Of a stretch of 15,886 nucleotides of DNA, positions 1 to 7,168 are shown piece after piece; the stretch's first letter is position 1, and the number at the start of each line of letters is the position of its first letter. The notes beneath the pieces were generated by a model. That model had not been told where the DNA came from and did not search any database. It saw nothing but the letters and a program-made list of their open reading frames with translations. Made by a program: the position numbers and the translations under genes. Source of the DNA: JBKJML01 sp046596415. Lineage in GTDB: Bacteria; Actinomycetota; Thermoleophilia; Gaiellales; Gaiellaceae. The stretch lies in contig JBKJML010000209.1 of the NCBI GenBank assembly GCA_046596415.1, positions 1-15,886 on the forward strand, given 5' to 3'.

Positions 1-174
1 CGAGCGCGAGCAGGACGCCGATCTGGATGTTCGGCGAATCGTCCAGCAGCTTGCGGAAGGCGCGGTCGGTAATCACGACCTCGCCGGTGCGCGCGCTCGT
101 GATCACCGACCGCGACTTCCGCAAGCTGCTGGACGACTCGCCGAACATCCAGATCGGCGTCCTGCTCGCGCTCG
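1..174. repeat. 78-bp imperfect inverted repeat at the window edge
   Basis: Bases 1-78 are the reverse complement of 97-174 with three mismatches, separated by an 18-nt spacer (79-96). Both arms encode the same peptide (VITDR-[A/D]-FRKLLDDSPNIQIG) on opposite strands. Two of the differences are synonymous and one is Ala/Asp. The minus-strand frame also continues sensibly through the spacer (ARTGEV before VITDR). This is either a genuine tail-end inverted duplication of a CNMP-domain gene, or a fold-back/strain-variant chimera at a contig end. Confidence 0.85.
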
Positions 175-203
175 CCGAGCGGCTCGCGCCGACCTCCCTG
201 TAG
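3..203 (+). CDS. C-terminal end of a cyclic-nucleotide-binding (CNMP/Crp-type) domain protein, 5' truncated
   Basis: The frame ending at the TAG at 201-203 reads SPVRALVITDRDFRKLLDDS, then PNIQIGVLLALAERLAPTSL. This resembles the end of a cAMP-receptor-type beta-roll plus its C-terminal helix: an 'ALVI.DR.F..LL...P.I...LL.ALAERL' pattern. Such domains sense cyclic nucleotides or act as degenerate regulatory modules. Only the last 35-40 residues are credible. Upstream of about position 97 the frame stays open but runs through the inverted copy described separately, so it may not belong to the gene. The stop lies 2 nt before the GTG of the next gene, which suggests co-transcription with the lipoprotein and exporter. 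Family assignment rests on a short stretch. Confidence 0.5.
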   Translation, partial: SASRTPIWMFGESSSSLRKARSVITTSPVRALVITDRDFRKLLDDSPNIQIGVLLALAERLAPTSL

Positions 204-205
204 TC

Positions 206-901
206 GTGCGCGGGAAGGCCGCCGGCGCTCTCCTCTGCGTCCTGCTCCTCGCAGGCTGCGGAGGTGCCGGAGGAGGCGAGGATCCGTCCGCCGCCGAGAT
301 CGTTACCGCGGCGGCTGAGAAGACCGGCGAGCTGAAGAGCTTTCGCTTCACGCTCGACGTCGAGAACGTGCCCCCAGCGGCAAGCGGGCTCAGCCTCACC
401 TCCGCCAAGGGTGAGGTGATGGTCCCGGACCGGCTCAAGGCCAAGGCTTCGGCGACGTTCTCGCGCATCCCGATCGAGACGGAGCTCGTGTTCGTGGGTG
501 AGGAGGACTACTTCATCGACCCCCTGACGAGACAGTGGCGAAGGCTCGATGTCGGCACGAGCCCCGTCTCGTTCTTCGATCCCGCCAAAGGGGTGCTGAG
601 CGTGATCGAAGGTGCGGTGGAGGTCGAGGACGCAGGCTCGGAGACCGTCGACGGGGTTGAGACCCATCGGCTGACGGGCAAGGTGAAGGCCCGCGACGCC
701 GCGCGGCTGCTCGTCGTGAGCAGCACGAGCGACCGCCTCGCGGACGTCGAGCTCTGGATCGGGAAGGACGACTCGATCCTGCGCCGCATTCGCGTGCGCG
801 GCCCCGTCGGCGAGGGCGAGCCTGCCGAAGCCAGCCGAACCGTGGAGATCTCCGACTTCGGCCAGAAGTTCGAGATCGAGGCGCCCGAGGTGCAGGAGTA
901 G
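206..901 (+). CDS. LppX/LprAFG-family lipoprotein (LprG-like)
   Basis: This is a secreted, lipid-anchored protein of 231 residues. It has a short basic N-terminus (MRGK), a hydrophobic segment and a lipobox LLAGC with the lipidated Cys at residue 18, followed by a Gly-rich linker. The mature part carries the family pattern: AAEKTGELKSFRF near 35-47, an FFDPAKG.L..I loop near 123-134, and VDGVETHRLTGKV near 148-160. In mycobacteria LprG/LppX/LprA bind di- and triacylated lipids in a hydrophobic pocket and carry them across the envelope. The start is GTG, 2 nt after the upstream stop and without a clear Shine-Dalgarno sequence, so translational coupling is likely. The next gene is a P55-type exporter, as in the mycobacterial lprG-Rv1410c operon, which strengthens the family call. 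Binding of a particular lipid is inference. Confidence 0.82.
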   Translation: MRGKAAGALLCVLLLAGCGGAGGGEDPSAAEIVTAAAEKTGELKSFRFTLDVENVPPAASGLSLTSAKGEVMVPDRLKAKASATFSRIPIETELVFVGEEDYFIDPLTRQWRRLDVGTSPVSFFDPAKGVLSVIEGAVEVEDAGSETVDGVETHRLTGKVKARDAARLLVVSSTSDRLADVELWIGKDDSILRRIRVRGPVGEGEPAEASRTVEISDFGQKFEIEAPEVQE

Positions 902-963
902 CGGGCGCATCGCGTTCGAAGACCCGCAGCGCAGGAGTCGCGCTTTCGGCGCTCGCCGCCGCG

Positions 964-2358
964 GTGTTCGTCTCGGGCCTCGATCAGACCGTCGTCGTCA
1001 CCATCCTCCCCCAGGTGATCGCCGACCTGGAGATTCCGATCACCAGGCTGGACGATGCGACCTGGATCGTCACCGCCTACCTGCTCGGATTCACGGCCGC
1101 GCTGCCGCTGATCGGTCGCGCCGCGGACGTCTATGGCTACCGGCCGCTGCTGCTCGTCGCGTGCGCGCTCTTCGCGGCGGGCTCGTGGTGGGCGGCGGTG
1201 GCGGACGGTCTCTGGCAGCTCGTCGCAGCACGCGCCGTCCAGGCGATCGGCGGTGGGGGCCTCGTCCCCGTCGCGCTCGCCACCGCGGCGTCGCTGTACG
1301 ACGGTAGGAAACGCCTTCTGGCGCTCGGCCTGATCGCCGGCGCCACCGAGGCCGGTGCGGTGCTGGGGCCGCTCTACGGCGCGGTGGTGCTCGAGACGCT
1401 CGACTGGCGCTGGGTCTTCTGGCTCAACCTGCCGCTCTCGCTCCTCGTCGTCGCGCTCGTCTGGTCGCTCGTCGGAGGAGGAGGCGATGCGTCCGCGCGC
1501 GTGGATTGGATCGGCGCGGCGCTCGCCGGCCTGGCTCTGCTCGCACTCACGATCGGCCTTTCGGGCGACGGGCTCGGGGACCGGCCGGTCGTGCTCCTCG
1601 GCGCCCTCGCGCTCGGCGGGGCTTTCGTTCGCCGCCAGCAGCGGGCGAAGTATCCGCTGCTCGAGCGGTCGCTCTACCGGCAGGCGGGCTTCGTCTCGGC
1701 CAACGCGGCCAACCTGCTGATCGGTGGGGCCCTCGTCCTGGCGCTCGTCGAGGTGCCGCTCTTCGCCGTCATCGTGCTCGACCGGAGCCCGACCGAGGCC
1801 GCGCTCATGCTCCTCCGCTTCACGGCCCTGATCCCGCTCGGCGCCCTGGTCGGCGGCTGGCTCGGAGGCCGCCTTCCCTATTCCGCGATCGCAGCAGGCG
1901 GGATGCTCGCAAGTGCGGCCGGCTTTGCGCTCCTCGCTCGCTGGGACGCAAGCGTCGGAGAGCCGGCGATCTCGCTCGACCTGGCGCTCGCAGGAGTCGG
2001 GTTCGGGGTCGTCCTGGCGCCTCTCGCCGGCGCGGCGATTGCGGCGGCACGCGGCGGCAGCGAGGCGGTCGCATCCGCATCGCTGACGGTCGCGCGCATG
2101 ATCGGAATGACTGTCGGGCTCGCCGCGCTGACGACATGGGGCCTCGCCGCATTCACGCGCCGCACCTCCGGGCTGCCGCTGCCGCTGCGCGAGGAGGGTG
2201 AGAGCGACGGGGCCTACCGGTCACGGTTCGATGTCTACGAGACTCAAGTGACGGACGCGACCGTATTCGTCCTCGACCGCATCTTCGCCGTCGGCGCCGT
2301 GCTCTGCCTCCTGGCGGCCGTGACCGCCCTGTGGCTCCGCGACTCTAGACTCCGGTGA
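964..2358 (+). CDS. MFS exporter, Rv1410c/P55-like (start uncertain, true N-terminus probably 15-20 codons upstream)
   Basis: A multi-spanning inner-membrane transporter of the major facilitator superfamily, 464 residues from the GTG used here. It has an intramembrane Asp in helix 1 (LDQTVVV, residue 7), then TWIVTAYLLGF, motif A GRAADVYGYR at 51-60, and GAVLGPLYG near 132-140. As I remember it, Rv1410c (P55) of Mycobacterium tuberculosis has near-identical stretches (TWIVTMYLLGY, VLGPLYG). P55 works with LprG in exporting lipids, and drugs as a side activity. The neighbouring lipoprotein fits. The GTG at 964 falls inside the first membrane helix. The same frame stays open upstream (RSKTRSAGVALSALAAA just before it), which looks like the real N-terminus but offers no ATG, GTG or TTG. 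The stop TGA overlaps the proC start. Confidence 0.85.
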   Translation: MFVSGLDQTVVVTILPQVIADLEIPITRLDDATWIVTAYLLGFTAALPLIGRAADVYGYRPLLLVACALFAAGSWWAAVADGLWQLVAARAVQAIGGGGLVPVALATAASLYDGRKRLLALGLIAGATEAGAVLGPLYGAVVLETLDWRWVFWLNLPLSLLVVALVWSLVGGGGDASARVDWIGAALAGLALLALTIGLSGDGLGDRPVVLLGALALGGAFVRRQQRAKYPLLERSLYRQAGFVSANAANLLIGGALVLALVEVPLFAVIVLDRSPTEAALMLLRFTALIPLGALVGGWLGGRLPYSAIAAGGMLASAAGFALLARWDASVGEPAISLDLALAGVGFGVVLAPLAGAAIAAARGGSEAVASASLTVARMIGMTVGLAALTTWGLAAFTRRTSGLPLPLREEGESDGAYRSRFDVYETQVTDATVFVLDRIFAVGAVLCLLAAVTALWLRDSRLR

Positions 2359-3182
2359 TGGCTGTAGACCAGCGGAAGATCGCCATCCTCGGCGCCGGGC
2401 AGATCGGCGAGGCGCTTTTGAGCGGGTTGCTCTCGTCGGGCTGGCGCACGGCCGACGAGCTCTCCGCCTCGACGCGTCGCGAGGAGCGCGTGACCGAGTT
2501 GCAGGAGCGCCACGGGATCACCGTCTCACAGTCGAATGCGGAGGTCGTCGCGGGCGCCCGGCTCGTCGTGATCGCAGTCAAGCCGCAGGACATCGAAGCA
2601 CTGCTCGGGGAGATCGGGCCGCTGATCCAGCCGGAGCAGACGGTGCTCTCCGTCGCAGCCGCGATCTCGACCGCCGCAATCGAGCGCCACCTCGGCGCCG
2701 GCGTCCCGGTCGTGCGGGCGATGCCGAACACGCCGGCGGTCGTCCACGAGGGAATCGCCGGGATCTGCGCGGGCTCGCATGCGGGCGACGAGCACATGGA
2801 CCTCGCGGAGGAGGCGCTGCGCCACCTCGGCGCGGTCGTCCGCGTCTCGGAGCCGTACATGGACGCCGTCACCGCGGTCTCCGGCTCCGGCCCCGCCTAC
2901 TTCGCGCTGCTTGCGGAGGCGATGATCGAGGCCGGGATCCTGCTTGGGCTCGCGCGGGAGATCTCGACCCAGCTCGTCGTCCAGACGATGCTCGGCACGG
3001 CCAAGCAGCTGCGCGACCTGAAGATGCATCCGGTCGAGCTGCGCGAGATGGTCACCTCGCCGGGTGGGACGACGATCGCTGCGATCCACGAGCTCGAGCA
3101 GGCCGGCGTGCGCGCCGCGTTCCTGAACGCGATCCAGGCTGCGATGAACCGCTCGCGCGAGCTCGCTCGTGGCGATTCGTAG
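2358..3182 (+). CDS. proC: pyrroline-5-carboxylate reductase
   Basis: Cytoplasmic enzyme that reduces 1-pyrroline-5-carboxylate to L-proline with NAD(P)H, the last step of proline synthesis. The 274 residues match the usual length. The Rossmann motif GAGQIG is at 12-17, VKPQ at 74-77, RAMPNTPA at 120-127, and the dimerisation/active-site part carries SGSGPAYF at 175-182 and TSPGGTT at 233-239. All expected motifs are intact. I chose the ATG at 2358 because it forms a TGATG overlap with the exporter's stop. An in-frame GTG directly before it (2355) is equally possible. The gene overlaps pgl by 14 nt, so it is translated as part of the same run. Confidence 0.96.
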   Translation: MAVDQRKIAILGAGQIGEALLSGLLSSGWRTADELSASTRREERVTELQERHGITVSQSNAEVVAGARLVVIAVKPQDIEALLGEIGPLIQPEQTVLSVAAAISTAAIERHLGAGVPVVRAMPNTPAVVHEGIAGICAGSHAGDEHMDLAEEALRHLGAVVRVSEPYMDAVTAVSGSGPAYFALLAEAMIEAGILLGLAREISTQLVVQTMLGTAKQLRDLKMHPVELREMVTSPGGTTIAAIHELEQAGVRAAFLNAIQAAMNRSRELARGDS

Positions 3183-3849
3183 CCTCGACGGCGTCGCGGT
3201 TCACGTCGTCGAGAACCCCGCGCGCCTCGCCGCGGGCTGGCTGATCCACATCGCCTCGGATCCGGGGCACATCGCCCTCTCCGGCGGCTCCACCGTCGGC
3301 CGGGCCTACGAGCTCGCGGCCGAGCTGCACCCCGAGTGGCGACCGGGCGTGCACGTCTGGTTCGGGGACGACCGCGCAGTCGCACCTGACGACGAGCGCT
3401 CGAACTACCGGATGGCGAAGGAGACGCTGCTCGACCGGCTCGCCGTCGGGCCGGAGGTGCACCGCATCCGCGGCGAGCTGGGAGCGGCGGCGGCGGCCGC
3501 GCTCTACGACGAGGAACTGGCAGGAGTCAAACTCGACCTGGCCGTGAACGGGATCGGCCCCGACGGGCACACCGCCTCCCTCTTCCCCGAATCTCCGGCG
3601 CTCGAGGAGCGCGAGCGGCGCGCCGTCGCCGCCGAGCCGGGCCTGGAGCCGCTCGTCCCCCGCGTGACGATGACGCCACCGGTCTTCGCCGCGGCGAAGC
3701 TGCTCGTCTACCTCGTCACGGGCGAGGACAAGGCCGACGCGGTGCGCCGGGCCTTCGCCCAGGAGCCGTCGCCGGAGACGCCGGCGAGCCTCGTGCGCGG
3801 GCTCGAGACGATCGCGATCCTCGACGCCGCCGCCGCGTCGCTCCTCTAG
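3169..3849 (+). CDS. pgl: 6-phosphogluconolactonase
   Basis: Hydrolyses 6-phosphogluconolactone to 6-phosphogluconate, the second step of the oxidative pentose phosphate pathway, in the cytoplasm. The 226 residues carry the family landmarks: LSGGST at 37-42 (phosphate-binding loop), WFGDDR at 64-69, Asn79 in RSNYRM, and GIGPDGHTASLFP at 128-140. The start is a GTG inside the end of proC (14-nt overlap), implying translational coupling. The pathway partners zwf and gnd are not in the window. The TAG stop shares a CTAG palindrome with the stop of the opposing gene, leaving no room for a separate terminator. Confidence 0.95.
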   Translation: MAIRSLDGVAVHVVENPARLAAGWLIHIASDPGHIALSGGSTVGRAYELAAELHPEWRPGVHVWFGDDRAVAPDDERSNYRMAKETLLDRLAVGPEVHRIRGELGAAAAAALYDEELAGVKLDLAVNGIGPDGHTASLFPESPALEERERRAVAAEPGLEPLVPRVTMTPPVFAAAKLLVYLVTGEDKADAVRRAFAQEPSPETPASLVRGLETIAILDAAAASLL

Positions 3850-4490
3850 GGCAGCAGCTCCGACTCGAGCTCCGCCGCCATCCCGCGCTTGCCGGCGAGC
3901 GCCTGGAGCACGAGCACTGTGTCGGCCGCCGGCACGTCCTCGAGGTAGTCGTCCCGCTGCTCGAACGATGCGAGCACGTCCTCGACGGCCTCGATGTAGC
4001 CGACAACGTCCTCGGCGGCGACGAACGCGAGCGCGTCTGCAACCTCGTTCGGAAAGGCCTCGTGCGTGCGCGCGTAGTCGGCGTGGACGCGCATCTTCGC
4101 CCAGTCGCCGAGCACGCCGTAGGCGAGCGCGGCCGCATACCGGCCGATCGGCGAGTCGGCTTCGCCGGCACCGGCGTCGAGCGCCCAGCGCGCATCGGCT
4201 GCGGCGCCGTCCCAGTCGCCGGCGAGGATCCGCGCCTTGACCGCGCCGATCGGCCGGCCCCAGCTTCCCGGCGGCGCGTGCTCCCAGCTCTCCCGGTAGC
4301 GCTCGGCGGCCCGTGCGAACCACTCGCCGCCGTCGCGCCCGGCCATCAGCGCGGTCAGGCCGGCCGCACCCGCCGCGTTGCCCATCCGCGTCAGCTGCTT
4401 TTGCCGGGCGTCGGGGTCGTCAGGCAGCCGCGACGCGCCGTCCTCGTAGCGCGCGCGTGCGCCGTCGTGCAGCACGTCCCAGTCGGTCAT
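3846..4490 (-). CDS. hypothetical helical protein, possibly TPR-like
   Basis: I do not recognise a named family. The 214 residues have no signal peptide or membrane helix and are rich in Ala, Asp, Glu and Trp. Repeated helix pairs of the kind WFARAAERYRESWEHA, ILAGDWDGAAADARWALDAG and YGVLGDWAKMRVHADYARTH resemble tetratricopeptide-like hairpins, so a cytoplasmic scaffold or binding role is possible. The C-terminal part (ALAGKRGMAAELESELLP) is a short amphipathic helix. The gene is monocistronic, tail-to-tail with pgl (shared CTAG stop) and head-to-head with the helicase across 140 nt. A TATTCT box (4503-4498) lies 7 nt before the ATG, so the transcript may be leaderless; no Shine-Dalgarno sequence is visible. 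Coding bias matches the neighbours. Confidence 0.7.
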   Translation of the reverse strand: MTDWDVLHDGARARYEDGASRLPDDPDARQKQLTRMGNAAGAAGLTALMAGRDGGEWFARAAERYRESWEHAPPGSWGRPIGAVKARILAGDWDGAAADARWALDAGAGEADSPIGRYAAALAYGVLGDWAKMRVHADYARTHEAFPNEVADALAFVAAEDVVGYIEAVEDVLASFEQRDDYLEDVPAADTVLVLQALAGKRGMAAELESELLP

Positions 4491-4530
4491 GGCCCGAAGA
4501 ATAGGGCTTACGAGCAGGCGAAGTTTGCGT

Positions 4531-4536
4531 TATGCT
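4531..4536 (+). promoter_or_regulatory. possible -10 box of the helicase gene
   Basis: TATGCT fits TANNNT, but the -35 match 17 nt upstream is poor (TTACGA). If used, transcription would begin near 4543, after the upstream in-frame ATG at 4532. That favours the ATG at 4631 as start and gives a leader of about 88 nt. Confidence 0.3.
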
Positions 4537-4592
4537 GCCCTCAGCGCCGTTCGTCCGCTGTCGCACAGCACGAGCGCGCCACCCTGAGGAAA

Positions 4593-4626
4593 GCAGCACG
4601 ACAGGAAGTCTCGATACCTGTGCTGC
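4593..4626 (+). other. leader hairpin directly before the helicase start codon
   Basis: GCAGCAC(gac)AGG at 4593-4605 can pair with CCTGTGCTGC at 4617-4626. The result is a 10-bp stem with a 3-nt bulge and an 11-nt loop, ending 4 nt before the ATG at 4631. There is no clear Shine-Dalgarno sequence between stem and start, so the fold would hold the ribosome landing site in paired form. A function in translational control is only a suggestion. Confidence 0.4.
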
Positions 4627-4630
4627 GCAG

Positions 4631-7168
4631 ATGTCAGAAGCGATACTGAACCCGACACCAACGTCGGACGCGGCGGATGTTTCGACAACCGATGCGCTCC
4701 GGGCGCAAGACTGGGCCGGCGAGCCCCTCCTCCACGCGGGCGAAGACCCCGCCGAGGCGCTCGCGCCCGGTGCGGCGCGCCGCGCGGCGCTCGACGAGGC
4801 GCTCGCCGAGATCGAGGCGGGCCGCCGGACGCCGTCGGTCCGCTGGAAGGTTCGCTTCGGCTTCCTGCTCGGGCTCGAGCGCGTGCTCTCCTCGAAGCCT
4901 CCCGCGACGGCCGCCGGCACCGAGCTGCGCAAGCACCAGATCGACGCCCTCGCCGGAATGCTGACCGAGCTGATCGCGGCGAACCAACGCCACGCCGAGG
5001 AGGAGAACGGCAACGGGCACGCCGCCGAGTCGGACGCCGAGCTCGAGCCCGACGACGCCGAGGACGAGGACGAGCTCGCCGAGGACGAGCCCGAGGAGGA
5101 AGACGACGAGGTTGAGGGCTTCACCGGCGAGGATCCCGGCGCGATCCGCCGCTACCGCTTCCGCCACCCGACCGCCTCCGGCAAGACCATTGCGGCCGCG
5201 GGCTTCGTCGAGGCCGCCCGCTCGCTGGGGATCCTGATCCTCACGCACCGCCGCCTGCTCGTCTCCCAGTTCCAGCGCGATCTGACGACGGAGGGCTACG
5301 GCGATCGCTTCACTGACGCGATCCTCACCGGCCTCGAGCCGCTGCGGCCGGATCCGATCACGATTCAGACCTACGCCTGGTTCGCGCGCCACGCCGGCTC
5401 GATCTCGCGCGAGGCCTACCAGCTCGTGATCTGCGACGAGGCGCACACGGCGCTCGGCGAGAAGACGAGCGCGGCGATCCGCAGCTTCCACGAGCCGATC
5501 TACATCGGCATGACCGCGACCGAGCAGCTGATCGCGAAGCAGGTCTCGGACGTCTTCCCCGCCTCGGTCGACGATCTTCCCCTTGCAGATGCTGCGCGCC
5601 GAGGACTTATCGCTCCCCTTCGCTGCCTGAGGGTCCCTCCGGCTGCTGCGATCAACTCGGTACCGATCGTCGGCGGCGACTTCGAGGAGCGCGCTCTCGC
5701 CGCAGCACTCGACCACTCGGCACTCAACCAGGCAGCAGCCAGTCTCTATCGCGAACGATTCGGGACGACGCCGGGCATCGTCTACGCCGCCGGTGTCGAG
5801 CACGCCTACAACCTTGCGCAGGAGTTTCGCGCGGCCGGCCTCAAGGCCGAGGCGGTCTCGGGCAAGACGCCGCCGGTCAAGCTCGCCGAGACGCTCGCTG
5901 CGTATGAGCGCGGCGAGATCAACGTCCTGATCAACGCGCAGCTCCTCGCGGAAGGCTGGAACTCACCGCGGGCGACCGTCTGCTTCCACCTCGCGCCGAC
6001 TGCCTCCCGCCGCGTCTACCAGCAGCGCATCGGCCGGATCATGCGGATGCACTCGCGCAAGGAAGCCGGCGTCGTCGTCGACTTCGTGACGAAGGGATCG
6101 ACGCACAACGATCGCGTGATCTCGCTGCACTCCCTGCTCGACGCCGACTTCTACCGCGAGGGTGCGCGCGTCACGCCCGCGCCGCGCCGACGCCAGCAGC
6201 GTCGAGCACGCCGTCTGCTGTCACCGGTTCCGTGGCTCGTGCCTGTCACCCCCGATGTGATCCGACGGCTTGCCGTGATCCAGCGCGAGTGGCAGCGGAT
6301 CGACCCGAAGTTTCTCGACGACGAGGAGCAGCGTTTCTGGGCGACGATCGCCGGCAGGCAGATCCGCTTCGACCAGCGCACGGAGTTCGCGCGAAAGTTC
6401 ACCGAAGGGCGAGCCGGCAAGGGTGCCCTCGAGACGTTCCTCGCTGTCTGCGCCGCCGAGAATCCCAACCGCCGCCTCCGTATGACCGCGCTCGCCGATC
6501 GCGTCGCAGCCCCCGTGGAGCGCGCCGACTTCGACGACCTCGTCACGCTCGTCAGCCAGGCGCTGCCCTGGGAAAAGGATCGCACCGCGGGCGTCCGGAT
6601 CCTGCTGCGAGCGATCGGTGAGGGCAAGGCGACCGCGCCGGATCAGATACTCGGCCGCTGGACGTGGAAGCTGGCGCGGGCGACGCGCAAGGTGCAGGAT
6701 CGCCGTGCGAGCGCCGAGTTCCCCGAGGCGAAGCGACTGCTCGGAGCCGTCGCGAACTCTCGCGGCCATCGTCACGAGGACAACGTCGCGAAGCTGGTTC
6801 AGGTCGCGCGAGCGCTGCCGCTGTCGGTCGGAGCCGCGCTGCTTGCGTCCGCTGATGCGTACACGCCGCGCGCAACCGCGCTCCTCGAGCAGGCCCGCGA
6901 GGATCTCGGCCCCATGACGGAGATCGCGAACGCTCTGGCGGAGAACCTTCCTGCACCCAAGGCTCCCGTCCGCAAGTCGCGCCGCCGGCGCAAGAAGCGC
7001 CGCCCAGCGGGAACGGTGGATGCCGCGACTGCAAACACGAACGGCGCTCCAGCAGACCCTGCAGCAAACGACGGATCGTCGGCCGAAACGAAGCCCGCAG
7101 CCAAGAGCACAGCTCCCGTCAGTGCGGTCGCAGCCGCTCCGACCGAAGTCGCGCAGGCCGAGCTCTAG
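4631..7168 (+). CDS. SF2 DEAD/DEAH-box helicase with acidic insert and basic tail
   Basis: A cytoplasmic ATP-dependent nucleic-acid helicase or translocase, 845 residues. An LRKHQ motif near 99-103 is followed by an unusual Asp/Glu-rich stretch (about 122-162). Next come Walker A TASGKT (Lys185), DEAH at 269-272, motif III GMTATE, and motif VI QQRIGRIMR from 464, so both RecA-like domains are complete. Residues of about 560-775 form a helical C-terminal region I cannot name. A basic cluster RKSRRRRKKRR (about 780-790) and an Ala/Pro/Thr-rich tail close the protein. The general layout resembles XPB/SSL2-type or type-III-restriction-like SF2 enzymes, but no nuclease motif is seen and substrate and pathway are unknown. 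I prefer the ATG at 4631 (MSEAILNP) over the in-frame ATG at 4532, whose extra 33 residues look non-coding. The stop shares CTAG with the opposing PAC2 gene. Confidence 0.85.
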   Translation: MSEAILNPTPTSDAADVSTTDALRAQDWAGEPLLHAGEDPAEALAPGAARRAALDEALAEIEAGRRTPSVRWKVRFGFLLGLERVLSSKPPATAAGTELRKHQIDALAGMLTELIAANQRHAEEENGNGHAAESDAELEPDDAEDEDELAEDEPEEEDDEVEGFTGEDPGAIRRYRFRHPTASGKTIAAAGFVEAARSLGILILTHRRLLVSQFQRDLTTEGYGDRFTDAILTGLEPLRPDPITIQTYAWFARHAGSISREAYQLVICDEAHTALGEKTSAAIRSFHEPIYIGMTATEQLIAKQVSDVFPASVDDLPLADAARRGLIAPLRCLRVPPAAAINSVPIVGGDFEERALAAALDHSALNQAAASLYRERFGTTPGIVYAAGVEHAYNLAQEFRAAGLKAEAVSGKTPPVKLAETLAAYERGEINVLINAQLLAEGWNSPRATVCFHLAPTASRRVYQQRIGRIMRMHSRKEAGVVVDFVTKGSTHNDRVISLHSLLDADFYREGARVTPAPRRRQQRRARRLLSPVPWLVPVTPDVIRRLAVIQREWQRIDPKFLDDEEQRFWATIAGRQIRFDQRTEFARKFTEGRAGKGALETFLAVCAAENPNRRLRMTALADRVAAPVERADFDDLVTLVSQALPWEKDRTAGVRILLRAIGEGKATAPDQILGRWTWKLARATRKVQDRRASAEFPEAKRLLGAVANSRGHRHEDNVAKLVQVARALPLSVGAALLASADAYTPRATALLEQAREDLGPMTEIANALAENLPAPKAPVRKSRRRRKKRRPAGTVDAATANTNGAPADPAANDGSSAETKPAAKSTAPVSAVAAAPTEVAQAEL

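Noticed and set aside
3052..4323. 423-codon minus-strand frame antisense to proC/pgl and overlapping the hypothetical gene
   Set aside because: Arg/Ala/Gly-rich translation typical of a shadow frame in GC-rich DNA; proC and pgl are certain on the other strand.
4532..4630. N-terminal extension of the helicase from the ATG at 4532
   Set aside because: The extra residues (Arg/Cys-rich, LPSAPFVRC...) look non-coding, the ATG overlaps the likely -10 box, and a hairpin precedes the better ATG at 4631.
4987..5115. Repeat or mobile-element insertion in the helicase acidic region
   Set aside because: The frame is intact, there are no terminal repeats or target duplications, and the bias is simply GAC/GAG codon runs.
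4634..5803. 389-codon minus-strand frame under the helicase
   Set aside because: Shadow frame with low-complexity composition; the helicase motifs fix the coding strand.
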